A stretch of DNA of 64,000 nt from Botryotinia globosa (GCA_014898425.1 RCSZ01000002.1:2356001-2420000); one strand, 5' to 3'; counted from the first letter of the stretch, positions 23,801 through 35,767 are shown. Made by a program: numbers and translations. Notes: generated by a model not told the origin, from the sequence alone.

Positions 23801-24902
23801 TACTTGAAATAAATTCAATGCTCCAAAGCCCTGGATTGTAGCACTGCAGTCCGGATCATTGAAATCTCTGATCGAAGCTGGATGGAAGTCAATTTCTTGT
23901 GATAGAAAAATGAGTAGAACGAAATTTATACTCGTGCAATTTAAATGAATGTTGTTCATCGTGACCTTGAAACTTGTTTTCTTGAGGCCAACTTTTGTTT
24001 TTTCATAGAGCGAGAAAGTTCTAGAACCCGAACCAGACCAAATAGTAGCACATCATCTGGATCGAGCCGGAAATGCATACATGTCAAAAGTTCATTCGGG
24101 TGTAGCCCGAACAGTAAGGAATCCGATTGTGTGCACAATCGCTGAGTTGTTGGGGGCAGGGGTTTCTTCCACAGATCAGAAAATGATAGATGTGAATGCA
24201 CCGTGAAAACGGTGAACAATATTGTGGCGCTTCACTTGCATCGCACAAGAAGCCTTTCCCTCTGATAGACATTTTGAGTGGATGGAGGAAGCCACAAATT
24301 CTAGGAAATCATAGGATTTTACCAATCTCAGCTTCTCGAAATGTCGACGGTACCAGGCTCGCAATTGCGCGACAGGTGAAAAGTATCTGCACGACATACG
24401 TATGTGCTCAACTCACCGCTCATGTAGGCAGCTTATCAAATGTACACTGCGCGCAAGAATAGAGTTTTGTTTTTTCGAATCCACATGTCCATCTTAAAGT
24501 CCAATGAATCGGCCATTGGAGCGAAGCCGAACATGCCGCGGACACAGGCAGACGAAAGCATTCGTATTATTGGGCGGACAATTGAAGGAAAATGCGAATA
24601 CCCAGCGTCTTTGTAATCTTCGAATCACACGCATAGTGGCCCAAATGAGTTTCGGGAGCATTGAGACGAGTGATTGAAGGGGTGATAGATAGCAAGAAAC
24701 TTCAAGCACATACCTAGTTGATCGATGGATGAGAGCCAACTAAAATGAAGATTTTCCGGCAGTTCTGCAAAAAGAGGGTCTAGCAAGGCCCGAGAAGAAT
24801 ACTCCGTACTCGTAGTTGACCTGAAGATCTAGGATCAAGGTTACCGCCACTACCCGGCTAATAACTCTGGATATGAATACCAAGAGAGTGTAAAAGGACG
24901 AA
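20890..24902. other. Gene-poor flank of the AT-rich element
   Basis: About 4 kb with no supported gene. Short frames on both strands lack motifs. A palindromic GGACTGCAGTCC occurs near 23,677 and a related ACTGCAGTCCGG near 23,845, but the similarity stops after 12 bases. Confidence 0.4.
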
Positions 24903-24904
24903 TA

Positions 24905-24945
24905 ACCGATATCCCTATATCTTGCACATCCCTGTATCTTACACA
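24905..24945 (+). repeat. Left terminal inverted repeat
   Basis: After ACCGATA the repeat contains two tandem 17-bp units, TCCCTATATCTTGCACA and TCCCTGTATCTTACACA, differing at two positions. Such duplicated subterminal units can be transposase-binding sites. Confidence 0.85.
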
Positions 24946-26288
24946 TTTTAACTTATTAAATCAGAAATCAATTTTAAATTCAAATATCATTATAATAGTT
25001 TTTAAATTAAACTAATAAGACTTTATATTTATTCAAAAATAATATTAAAAATTTGAATGATTTGAAATATTGAATTAAATATTAATCGATTTTCAATAAC
25101 ATTATTCTAAAATATTAATAATATAATAAAAACTGATATTGAAATAAATTATATAATTAAAAAATAGCTTTTTATATTCTTTTTTATTATTATTATTAAT
25201 TGAAAATTTAAAATTTAAAAAAATATAAATAATCAAGCTTTATATAAAACTTTAAATTTTATATAACTTTGAAAAAAAGAAAAAAGATTTAAAAATAATT
25301 GTTTTTAAAATATTTTGATATATTTATTTATAATATTTTTTTTAAAAATTGAATATTTAAATTCAATTTATAAAATTATATTTTTATATATTAGAAAATA
25401 TATAATATAATAATAATAAATGATATCAAAATAAAATATTATTTAGAAATTTTAAGAATTATATTATAAAACAATATATAAAAGAAAATAATAATAATTA
25501 AAATAAATCATTTTAATATTTGAATTAATAAATCTATTATATATCTTTTTTTTAATTAGAAATATTATATTTCCTTTTTTAAAAGAATTTTATTTATTAA
25601 AAAGTCTTCAAATTATATAATATTTCTAAGGATTTTGAAATTTAAATTCAATCTTAATTTGATTTTATAATATTGAATATTATTTATTGATTTTAAAATT
25701 TCAATTATATTCAAATTTTCTTTTCAAAAAATATTTCAATAAAAACTCTTTATTATTAATTATATAATTCTAATATTTTAATATCAATATTTTTTAATAA
25801 TTAATTATATATATAAATATATAATAAAATATAGTCTTTTATTATTTCAATATTAATATTAATATAAAAATAATATATTATAGTTAATTATTTTTCAAAA
25901 TATTATAAATACTTAATTTATAAAAGATTTTTATTAAAAAAAAAACTAATTATTAGAAATCTTATTATATATTGATATAATTTCGAGTTTTTAATATTAA
26001 ATATAACTTTTTTTTAATTCTTTATATTAAAATATTTACAAATTTATATAAAAACATTCTAAAAATAAACTTTTATTATTTTTATTATTAAATAAATTAA
26101 TATATAATATTCTTATCTCAATAAACTCAATATTAGAATTTCTATTTTATTAATAATTAGAATTATAATTTTATTTTTTTATATAAAAGAAATGATATTA
26201 CAATATTTATATTATAATTTTCAATAGAATATAATGATTGGTTGATTATATATTATTTTTGAAATGTTATTTTTAGAAGAAATAAAAG

Positions 26289-26329
26289 TGTGCAAAATAC
26301 AGGGTTGTGCAAGATGTAGGGATATCGGT
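26289..26329 (-). repeat. Right terminal inverted repeat
   Basis: Read on the minus strand it starts ACCGATATCCCTACATC and holds the same two 17-bp units with small changes. Most differences from the left copy are C/T or G/A transitions. Confidence 0.85.
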
Positions 26330-26331
26330 TA

Positions 26332-27318
26332 AGCGCCTAATGAGTGGTCAGTAATGGAATTGCGTATCCTAGTCGAGCTGCACGATGCATACACTTCAGC
26401 GTAGACGAGTAAAGGGATGAAAGGGATACGGCGTGAAACTTGTCTCGAGACTCTTCTTGTCAACATCTATATATCAAGGAAAGCAGGCTGGCAGATTGCA
26501 GGTCTGCAGGTCTGCAGCCTCCCCTCGATTTCTCCTTGACTTACCTAAGCTCTTTGGCCAATTAGATTCTACATATCTTCGTAGCACGTGCGTGCGGAGT
26601 AGGGACTTCAATGTGCAGCCGGCGTGCACTGTTCAAAGAGTGTCCAGTCCGTAATAGGTAGGTATGTCATGGTCCCTGAAAACTACAAAGTACGACGGAG
26701 TAGGTGGAGTGGAGGGTGGATACTGTCAAACTACCTAGGTCCAAGGTTGGCATCTATGATCATCTAGGTTGGCCGAGGACCCCTCCCTGGTCTTTATTCA
26801 TTCGGGATCTGGAAGAGGCAATGGTATCACCCCAAGTATCTATCGAGTACCAGGTGGATAGATACGTACCTAGTGTATACACACATACATGTAATCTTAC
26901 ATCGACGAGATCATATGTGAGGTACAAGTTACAACCAAGGAGAATAATCTCATAGAACGAATAGGGGATTTCACAACGGCATTGAACCAATGAACGTTAA
27001 GACATTGATGCTCACACTCCCCCAAAAGAAATACAAAAGAAAAGTCTCAGGAGTGGCCACATACGAATACGACTTATTGCACTATTAACCTACCACCTTC
27101 TAGACGTGCCAGATGATATGGCTCGAATGGGTAAGGTAGCCTCCAGACCAACCGACCTAGAGCGAGCTCGTCGACCGGTTTATCGACGGCGCGGTCTATG
27201 ATCGACCACCCCCAGGACTGTATTGAGTGTATGTATAGAGTACCTAGAGAGTATGTAACAGGTATCATATCTCAGACCAAGCTAAACTTCTAAACTTTAA
27301 CCCATTTTCCATTGAGCT
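26332..27318. other. Spacer between the AT-rich element and the minisatellite
   Basis: About 1 kb of normal base composition with several CCTAGGTA/GTACCTAG-like motifs and no supported gene. The composition changes abruptly at the element boundary. Confidence 0.4.
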
Positions 27319-27575
27319 AGTCAGTTCAGTCAGTTCAGTTAGTCTAGTCAGTTTAGTCAGTCAAGTCAGTCTAGTCAGTCTAGTCAGTCAAGTCAGTCAA
27401 GTCAGTCAAGTTAGTTAAGTTAGTCAAATCAGTTAAGTCAGTTCAGTCAGTTCAGTTAGTTCAATCAGTTCAGTCAGTCTAGTCAATTCAGTTCAGTCAG
27501 TCCAGTCAGTCTAGTCAGTTCAGTCCAGTCAATCCAGTCCAATCCAGTCCAATCCAGTCCAATCAGTCCACTAAA
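27319..27575. repeat. 9-bp AGTCAGTNN minisatellite
   Basis: More than twenty tandem copies of a 9-bp unit, AGTCAGT followed by two variable bases (TC, CT, CA, TT). Near the right end the array changes to a 10-bp AATCCAGTCC form repeated about four times. Minus-strand frames across it are low-complexity translations of the repeat and not genes. Confidence 0.9.
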
Positions 27576-27844
27576 TCCACTCAACTCACCCGAAATAGAG
27601 AGGAAATAGCCATACCATCCTATCCCATACAGTAGATAGTGTCTCAATTTAGTAGATCGGACCGAGAAACCCTGATTGAAGAAGACCCTGAATCTTTTTG
27701 GGGTACTCAGTACCTGAACCATGCAATAAAGTAGAAACCAATCCATGAAAAATTGTACCTGTAAGGCTACCTATCAACCTCCTTCCGCTCGACGATTAGT
27801 CCTTTATACATATCAATTTCGTAATGTCCCTTTATTTACTATAT

Positions 27845-27988
27845 ATAATACTATAATACTATAATACTATAATACTATAATACTATAATACTATATTACT
27901 ATATTACTATATTACTATATTACTATATTACTATATTACTATATTACTATATTACTATATTACTATATTACTATATTACTATATTACT
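27845..27988. repeat. 8-bp microsatellite: ATAATACT x6 then ATATTACT x12
   Basis: Eighteen perfect 8-bp units without interruption. The first six are ATAATACT (27845-27892) and the next twelve are ATATTACT (27893-27988), differing only at position 4. It lies about 640 bp upstream of the next start codon. Confidence 0.95.
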
Positions 27989-28629
27989 ATAATAACATAG
28001 ATAGACATTTGCTAATTTGTAAATCCTAATTCCTCACCTCTCATTCGTTCCCATCCTCTCTCTCTTCCTCTATTTGTATTTCCATTTTATTCAAGTTAAT
28101 TTTAATTTTATTCCTTTTTAATAGGTAGGTAGGTAATCGATCAAAGCAGCTTTGCTCTTTTTTTCACACCTCCACTTAATATGTCTAGATGCAACCATGC
28201 ATTGTACTCGCAGTCTCTACTTCCTCGACCGTCTCTCCTTCGTCTTCTTATTCTCTTGCTCCGTCATGAAAAGTATAAGTACTCGACTGTACGCTCCTAT
28301 TGGCATAGCTCTTTTCGAGATATTATGACCTTCTTGACACGGTCTCATAGCATGTCAACCTGTTTGATTTAGTATCAACCTCTCTTTCACTTCAGAAAAT
28401 AAATACAACTCGGGTCAGTGATTGTATTATACATGTTACCGATTCGGAACTTTGTTGTCCTTGTCGCGCCATAATCATTCACTTCGATTCTATCGATAAC
28501 GGATACCCATCTTCACAACGAGTTCTGGATTGTTTATATGATCCGGGTCATTGGCGTTTGGTACACACAGCGTTCATTCGATACTCTTTGCACCCTTACT
28601 AATGCATATCGTCTTATAACAGAACGGCG
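27989..28629. promoter_or_regulatory. Probable promoter and leader of the gene at 28,630
   Basis: 641 bp with pyrimidine-rich blocks and TAGGTAGGTAGG near 28,122. No specific element is recognised. Confidence 0.4.
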
Positions 28630-29406
28630 ATGGCGTATCATTCCCAGGCTGGACCATCCAACCCAAATCTTCATGCTCAACAACAATACCAGCAAGGATC
28701 CGCAAGTTACGGCAATCCTTCCGGTGGAAATGGAAATGGAGGCCAAGAACCAGAGGCAGGCTTCGATACTGTTAATTGGTACCGACATTACCTACAGTGC
28801 CATCACTTCTTTCTCGACCAAGCCCAACATGATTTTTATGTTCAGGCCGTGGCAGCATTTATAAACATTCAGCTGCCTTATCAAAAGCAGCCCTACCCAG
28901 TCCATCGAGCTTCGGCCGCATGGTCTTTAAAGAATCTTTCCGATCGTCAACAAGAGGAAGACCCCCGCCCTGCCTCAGGGTATCCGCAATCGGTGTCCTT
29001 GATTCCGTACATAAGAAGGTTGATAGTCACTGGTCACGACGATCCTCGAATCATGGGAACTTGGTTCGGTGCCAATTGGATTCAGGGGATAGGGACCATA
29101 CACGAACTGGAGCGACGCAACTACCTTTTCGCATCAAAAAGTAAGGAATGGCTTGATGTAAAGAAATACTACGATGATTCGCTGGCCGCAGAACAATCCA
29201 CGCCTTACATGATTCCGTTGCCGAGAATTGAAGAGGCAGAGCTTTCCTCCGCGGATGAAGCTTGGAGTGCTTGGATGGCCATGCAGGATTGGGTGATCGG
29301 TCCCAGAACACCACAAAGTTTAAAGAGGCCCCTTTCACCTCCGCGATCACACACGCCGTATTATAATTCACCACGAATCAAGAAGGAGAGTGATTTAGAC
29401 AACTGA
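28630..29406 (+). CDS. Conserved fungal protein of unknown function
   Basis: Single 258-residue frame from an ATG at 28630. The first 45 residues are rich in Gln, Gly, Asn and Ser. A globular part follows (about 47-190) with WYRHYLQCHHFF, FINIQLPYQ, SLIPYIRRLIVTGHDD and IHELERRNYLFASKSKEW. The tail is Pro/Ser-rich and ends KRPLSPPRSHTP then KKESDLDN, which may be a nuclear-type tail. I recall a fungal family with similar SLIPYIRRL and ERRNYLFA blocks that pipelines label ilp is an apoptosis inhibitor. I cannot check this, and it would not establish a function. It precedes Med5 on the same strand. Confidence 0.75.
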   Translation: MAYHSQAGPSNPNLHAQQQYQQGSASYGNPSGGNGNGGQEPEAGFDTVNWYRHYLQCHHFFLDQAQHDFYVQAVAAFINIQLPYQKQPYPVHRASAAWSLKNLSDRQQEEDPRPASGYPQSVSLIPYIRRLIVTGHDDPRIMGTWFGANWIQGIGTIHELERRNYLFASKSKEWLDVKKYYDDSLAAEQSTPYMIPLPRIEEAELSSADEAWSAWMAMQDWVIGPRTPQSLKRPLSPPRSHTPYYNSPRIKKESDLDN

Positions 29407-30080
29407 GAGTTAGAGCACAGATAGGATTTTCAGTCAGGGACTTTGGGCCTGATTTTGTCGGAGCATCAGGTGGTAAATTTACATGAGATCACGCTGGCCA
29501 TAGGAGTTATAGATATCCAGGAATTCGGTCGTAACATGAGGTTTGTGACAATTGGGTATCAGGTTTAGTTGCAGGTTCTTCTCTCGTGTTTTGTACAATA
29601 AAATATCATGCATAGGTCTGAAAGTCCATTTGCTCATGTTGGAGTTTTGATGTGCTGCTTATCGTATTTTCCAAAATCCCATTGCGCCTACCCACCTGCA
29701 GGCATGGTAATTCCGGGCGTAAAAGTAAATCATAGGTCATGGGGGAAATGGGGGGAATGGTTCAGCCGTGTCAGTCAGGGCTATCTATGAACGCTAAGAC
29801 AAGGCTGACAAGGCTGACAACTACGTGCATTATCGGTGGGCGCTCCATTTCCATTTCCATCTCCATCTCCATTTGAACTGAACTTTTAATTCTACATTCA
29901 CCAACACACTTTCTCCCACTCACACAAATCCTTTCCTTACTTTATCATTATTTGAAATTTGTATTCTTATTAATACCGACCTTTCTCATTATACCTTCAT
30001 CTGATAGTGAGGCTTTGCAATTTGTACGCGACGGATTTAATGGGCAGTTACTGATATAAAGTTCATTGTACGATTCAAAG
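29407..30080. other. Spacer and Med5 promoter region
   Basis: 674 bp. Contains AAGGCTGAC repeated twice near 29,800 and a CCATTT/CCATCT hexamer run near 29,846-29,873. No gene is seen. Confidence 0.4.
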
Positions 30081-33000
30081 ATGACGGCACAAGCTGCCAT
30101 CGCCAATTGGCAAACGTTACTGACCAATAGCCTTGCCTCGAGGCTCGACTTCGAACCATTCACAGATTACATTCGTATATTATATTCGAGGAACCCACTG
30201 CCATCTCAATACATATGCGAGATATTCCTACGCCCCGACAAATACAACGATATACATGTCGACCCACGGGTATTACGTTATGTACAAATATTGCTAGCAG
30301 AAGGATTTATCGATTGTGCCGGGATTCTTCGAGTTTTGTTGAAATACTCTTCACTCTGGAGTTATATGCAAGATGGGCACATGCATAGCGAAGCCAATAA
30401 TGGTGCAGACAAGACCAAAAGGGTGAAGGGAGGGAATAGAAGGTGGAAGATGTCATATTCTGCCGAAGAAATGATGTTGTACCGACTTGCGAAAACAGTC
30501 TCCACTGGTATACGGCCTAAGAATGTCCAAGAAGCAGTTGACCTACTGATGATTTGTATTCAATGGATGGATATGGTTGCTACCAGTATGGGTAGAGGGG
30601 CGCACGAGATACTGGATATCGAAGCTCATGTGGAGGAAATTGGGATGGTGGGCATGGCTTTGGGAACTCTGATGGTTGCAGTAGTTGGGAATGCAAAGAT
30701 CTTAGGCGCTATACAGCATGGTCGCTGCCCAAAAGGTATTCATGCTTCACTCTAGTGCCTGAATAGTGCCGCTCAGATGCTTATTTTAACCAACAGGGAC
30801 CGGCATTGACCTCGGGAAGGCTATGGCTGGATTTGTTCCTTTGTTACTTCAGAGCTCCCCACAGAATGTACAACGATTAGACGTATTCCGAACACAGACT
30901 TTGATTACGATTTTACCCGTTGGCAAAAAGGAGCGAGCCGCCAATGCTGAGATTGACGAGATTTTGGATTCTACAATTGGGATGAACATTGACAATATCG
31001 TGGTCGCTGATCTACCAACTATCAACTCTCGAGCGGGTCTATATATTTATTTGAGCTCTATTGTAAGTATCACGTTGTTCATAATGAGTATCTCCGATGT
31101 AAACTGACCGATTCTAGCTTGTTGGTAGGCCTCTCGTCGACGATAGTGCAATCTTTGCATATCTGCACAATAGATATCAGGTAATCCCAATCAATCATCC
31201 TGCAAAATCTTTACTGATCATTGCAAGGGAGACGTCCAATCGACGACAGTAGATCTTATACTTGCGTCGTTCGATGTCTTGGCCAATGCAACTTTTCGAA
31301 ACGAAGGGCCACAAACCACAACTATTCTACGATCATTTTTGATCAACAAAGTTCCCTTACTCGTCTCAACGCTCGCGACATCCTTTTTTCCACCATTAAC
31401 ATCAGAATTTTGTATCACGGAAGCTTTGAGTCATGTCGATACTAATGCATTTCCCACACTTTCTACTCTGTTTGCAGAGTCGACTAATAATGACATGTTC
31501 TCAGATTCCGTTAGACAGGATTTCTGCTTCGCTTGCTGTTTACATGGCTTGATTCCGGAATCCAGTATTGAAACCCTACTAGGTGATATACCTATGCAAA
31601 GCTTACCTGCCGGCGGAAGGTATTCTAAGCAGGATCTTGTTCAACAATGTCTTTCTGACTCGGAGCGAGCCGAAGGGTTGATTTCCGAGTTGGAAAATAT
31701 GGATGGAAACGCTGGCGCTGTTAGTCAGGCAATTGCAGAGGTATGTATCTCGACTATCTACTCATAGCCATGACTCATTCATAATAGGTTATAAAACATA
31801 TGTGTGGTAATAAGGAGACAATGACACTGAAGACGTTGTGTAGTCAATTGGCTCGTAATCCATCTTCTTTGGATATAATGCTGCTCTTTAACAAGCCTAC
31901 ATCTTTTTTGCAACCAATCTGTGAGCTTCTTGATAATTGGCGATATGATGAAGACCAGGGAGAATATCAACCTGTTTATGAAGAGTTTGGATCAATATTG
32001 CTCCTGGTAGTGTCATTCGCGCATCGCTACAACCTTTCAACAGTTGACTTGGGCATCAAAAACCCATCGGAATCATTTGTAGCAAAGCTACTCGTTCAAG
32101 GCCATCTCAGTCGAGCATTGGATCCATTATCTCAGCAAGATCAAAATCATTTAGACGGATGGATCAGGGGGCTGTTTGAGCCAGAAGGTGGCGGGCTTGG
32201 TGATGAGCTGATGTCATCTTGCCCGCCACAAGAGTTCTACCTCTTGGTGCCCACTCTCTTTCACCATATTGTGCTAGCACTTAGCACAGAGACTCTCTCG
32301 GAAGAAGGTTTGAAAGGTGGTCTGGAATTCATGGTTGAACCATTTTTGCTTCCTTCTCTCATTCCGGGCATCACATGGCTCTCGGCTCATCTGTGGGAAG
32401 CACGTCCTCAGGCGACTTACGTTCTTCAGATCCTGTCAGCTTTAATCAAAAGTCCTCCATCCATATCAAACAATATGGAAGCCTCCCACCTACTCAACGC
32501 GATCCTCAAAATCATAGCCCAAAATCTTGAACAAAGTCTCCGATGGCTCCAACGCGCGGAGCCTCACCGTCACGACATTGATTCGATTTCGAAAGCACTG
32601 GAGTCGAACGTAGGCTGGGAACGAAGAGGTGCTAGTAAATACAGCGAGTTGGAAGTATGGACAGCCACACCTGGGGGTAGATTGGCTGCCAGCATAAAGC
32701 ACACAATTGTTACCCTCGTTGAATGGGGTCTTCAATGTGACCGCAACCCTGGTATGCAAATTATGCCTGCATCCTATACTCATCGACAAGTTCTTGCTGG
32801 ATTGAAAATGCTCGGTGCAAAACGATTACTGAATACTATTATTGAGGAAGTGAAAACGCAAACTGAAGCTGGTAATGGAAGCGTGGTACTGGATATTGCC
32901 ATTTCATTAATATGCGCTCCAGATTCTGCAAGCTTCGACTCAGGTTCAGGAATAGATATTATGAGTGGTAATACACCACAACTGCTTCAACGACGACTGA

Positions 33001-33347
33001 CTCTAAGAGAAGCTTTAAAGGCAGAAGCAGAAAACATGCCGAAAGTCCACAAGACTGACACTTTTCACGCGGAAACAGTCATCAGGTTGTACAGAAGAGT
33101 TGAAGCACAGTCAGTCATGCAACAACAACTACTGCCGGATGATAATGGTATGGGTGGTCTGAATGAGGTTATGGGAGAAGCTGTAATGGGAGATTCTGGT
33201 CTTGGACCAGTCGATCAACCCAATCTTGATATGCATGATATGGGTACTGGTAGCGAAGACCTAATGATGATGGGCGGAAGCGGTCATGGTGGTGATCTAC
33301 TGGATGCTTTCGGAGGTGATGGTCTGGGAGATGGAATGGGATTCTAG
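30081..33347 (+). CDS. nut1: Mediator complex subunit 5 (Med5/Nut1)
   Basis: Five exons, 30081-30735, 30797-31062, 31118-31180, 31228-31740 and 31788-33347, give 1,018 residues, the usual size for fungal Med5. The ATG at 30081 is chosen because the longer frame begins with TTG. The N-terminus (AIANWQTLLTNSLASRL, then YIRILYSRNPLPSQY and ICEIFLRP) and helical repeats throughout fit the family, and the C-terminus is rich in Gly, Met and Asp. Med5 sits in the Mediator tail module, which relays signals from transcription activators to RNA polymerase II in the nucleus. All four introns are short with standard junctions and are in phase. It is followed on the same strand by SAS10 after 426 bp. Confidence 0.9.
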
Positions 33348-33773
33348 ATGTCTTATTTTGCATGGTGTTAGGAAACGGGAAGTGGAAAGGGATATTCTTG
33401 GGTGTAGAAAAACAAGGCAGCATTGAGCTTTTGCGTCACACATGGATCGTTTCATGGGGGAAAAAATATTGGGTAAATTATAATAATTTATCAGGAGATC
33501 ATGATAACTTTTCAAATATCATAAATACTTATCAAGTACTTTCTAATGAAAACCTTACTCAAGTATGACAAACCGATGAAGAGCATTGGCACAAGCTTCT
33601 CAGGACCTATCACGTGTGTTCAGCGTTCTGCAGCAACAAGGATTATATCAATGGTCTAGCGCGACGCTAAGATAATGAGAAAATAATTTTTTGATATCGA
33701 AATCTCTAGCTACAGGAGGAGAGAAACGAAACTTCCACGCAATCCGCGCGATAATTCGAGCAAATTCACATCA
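33348..33773. other. Spacer between MED5 and SAS10
   Basis: 426 bp holding the end of one transcript and the promoter of the next. Nothing specific is seen. Confidence 0.4.
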
Positions 33774-35767
33774 ATGGCTGGTAAAAAGAGGAAGGCCTCC
33801 GGGCAAAGCGTCAAAAGTCGCACGCAAGATTTCGACAAGTCCAAAGGAAAAGTAGCCTTCACAACATTTGAAGATATCGCCGACTCCGAAGATGAATTCC
33901 ACATCAACAGAGATAAAGTTATGTTGGATGATGAGCCAAATGCGAAGCGTCAAAGGAAATCGAATTATGATGGTTAGATTAATTGACATTATCGATTTTA
34001 TAGTAGCTAAAAGTTCTTACAGATGAATTAGTCGAGTTGTCGGACGAAGAGGTATTAGGGTACTCCGACGAGAGCTCTGAAGAAGAAGAAGAATACGAGG
34101 CGCCGAAATCGAAGAAATCGAAATCTCAAGAAAATGATGAGGAAGATGCCGAAGAGGAAGACGAATATGCTGAGGGATGGGGATCTTCGAAGCGCGATTA
34201 CTATGATGCGGATCACATCGAAACAGAAGCCGACGCTCTGATGGAAGAAGAGGAGGCTAAACGATTACAACAAAAAAGGCTTTCGAAATTGTCCAAAGCT
34301 TCTTTCGGTCTCGATGAACTTGACATCAAATGGCTCCCTGCGAGTGATGACGAGGATGGTCTGGGAGGGGCTCTTAAAAAGGGCAAGGGGGGCAACAAAG
34401 AGGAAGGCGATGAATATGAAGAGGGGGATGTGGTAACAGAGGTTTTGAAGGATATTGAGATCACAGAAGAGATGGGTCCGGAAGAAAGATTAAGAATACT
34501 ATATTCAAGATATCCGGAATTCGAGTTCCTGGCAGACGAATTTTTAGAACTAGCACCTGTTCTTCAAGATTTATTGAGGGAAGTAGACCAGTTGCCTGAG
34601 TATGAAATCGACGCGATACCTTTTACAGTCACAAAAGCCAGGGCTTTAGCAGCTTACACATCTACTATCGCCATGTACTTTTCGCTTTTGACCTCTCCAT
34701 CACAGCGTCCTGACGGGGAGGGAAAGACTATGAATCCACAAGAATTGCGAGATCATGAGATTATGGATTATTTAAAGTCAACTCGAGAGTTATGGTTGAG
34801 GGTCAAGTCAATTGACGTCACAAAGTTGGAGGGAGACTCGGAAGATGAAAACCAGGATATATCTATGGACGGCATGGAGGATATACCCGCATCAGAAGAG
34901 GAGATGGAGACAATTCGACCAACGAAGAAATCCAGAAAGGAATTGGCTCGCGCTGCTGCTGCTGAAAAGGCGGCCGCAAAACGTAGCAAACAGATCCAGG
35001 AAGCAGAGGAAGATTTGGCAGGTCTTGATGATCTCGTATCTAAAGCTAAGAAGTCGAAGAAGGTGTCGAGAGCTGTTGTTGAAGCAGATGACGATTCTGA
35101 TTTCGGCGAAGAAGAATCTATGGATGCCAAGGCTGCGGAGGAGAAGGCTAAAAGAAAGAAGTCACTCAAATTCTACACATCACAAATCGCTCAGAAAGCG
35201 AACAAGAGAGCAGACGCAGGGAGGGGGGCTGGTGGTGACGAGGATCTACCTTATAGAGAAAGGCTCAGAGATCGCCAGGCACGACTTAATCTTGAGGCCG
35301 AGAAGCGTGGAAAGAAATTGGATGAGTACGGAAGAGGTACTGCTCTGGGTGGAGAGAGCGATGACGATGATCAAGAAGCTGTTGCTGGCGAAGTTCGAGG
35401 CGATGAAGACGAGTACTATGACATGGTTGCACAGACATCAAAGAAACGCAAGGATGATAAAGAGGCAAAGTATGCCGCAATTTCTGAAGCGAAGAAGGCT
35501 GGAAAGTTGGCAAGAGTAGTAGAAGTGGAGAATGATGAAGATGGTAAGAGAGCTATCGGATATGTAATTGAGAAGAATAAGGGATTGGCGCCAAAGAGGA
35601 AGAAGGAGGTCAGAAACCCGAGAGTGAAGAAGAGGATGAAGTATGACGAGAAGAAGAAGAAGCTGGGCAGTATGAGAGCTGTGTACAAGGGTGGAGAAGA
35701 GAGAGGTGGTTATGGTGGTGAGAAAACCGGTATCAAGACTGGTTTGGTTAAGAGTAGAAAGCTGTAG
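33774..35767 (+). CDS. SAS10: Sas10/Utp3, small-subunit processome component
   Basis: Two exons, 33774-33972 and 34023-35767, give 647 residues. The N-terminal half is acidic and coiled (SDESSEEEEEYEAPKSKK). The centre has the Sas10/Utp3/C1D fold region (EEMGPEERLRILYSRYPEFE through YLKSTRELWLRVK). The last 75 residues are the Sas10 C-terminal domain, with RNPRVKKRMKYDEKKKKLGS and KTGIKTGLVKSRKL. The protein acts in the nucleolus in U3-dependent 18S rRNA maturation. The splice restores the NYDDELVELSDEE segment in frame. Other frames over this gene are shadows caused by its Lys/Glu repeats. Confidence 0.93.

Larger units (their letters stand above)
24905..26329. mobile_element. AT-rich TIR element with TA target duplication (Tc1/mariner-like, non-autonomous or degenerate)
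   Basis: The element is 1,425 bp long. It begins ACCGATATCCCTA at 24905 and ends with the inverted copy at 26329. A TA dinucleotide flanks each end (24903-24904 and 26330-26331), as expected for Tc1/mariner-superfamily insertion. The terminal inverted repeats match at about 37 of the first 41 positions. Between them the DNA has only about 5-10% G+C in the lines I counted, with no open frame of 60 codons, so no transposase remains. It could be a heavily mutated transposon or a non-autonomous element whose interior is AT-rich by origin. The TIR and TA evidence is direct; the superfamily name is inference. Confidence 0.8.

Noticed and set aside
23676..23856. Inverted 12-mers around GGACTGCAGTCC, considered as a small TIR element
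   Set aside because: Identity ends after 12 bases and the core is itself a palindrome; no target duplication is visible.
24905..26329. Reading the AT-rich island as a nuclear insertion of mitochondrial DNA
   Set aside because: The exact inverted ends and TA duplication fit a DNA transposon, and no mitochondrial gene fragment is recognisable.
27483..27746. Minus-strand frame with repeated Trp-Thr-Gly-Leu-Asp residues
   Set aside because: It is a translation of the 9/10-bp tandem repeat plus flank, with no independent support.
34812..35519. 235-codon frame inside SAS10
   Set aside because: Arg/Lys-rich shadow of the Sas10 coding exon in another frame; Sas10 has clear family motifs.
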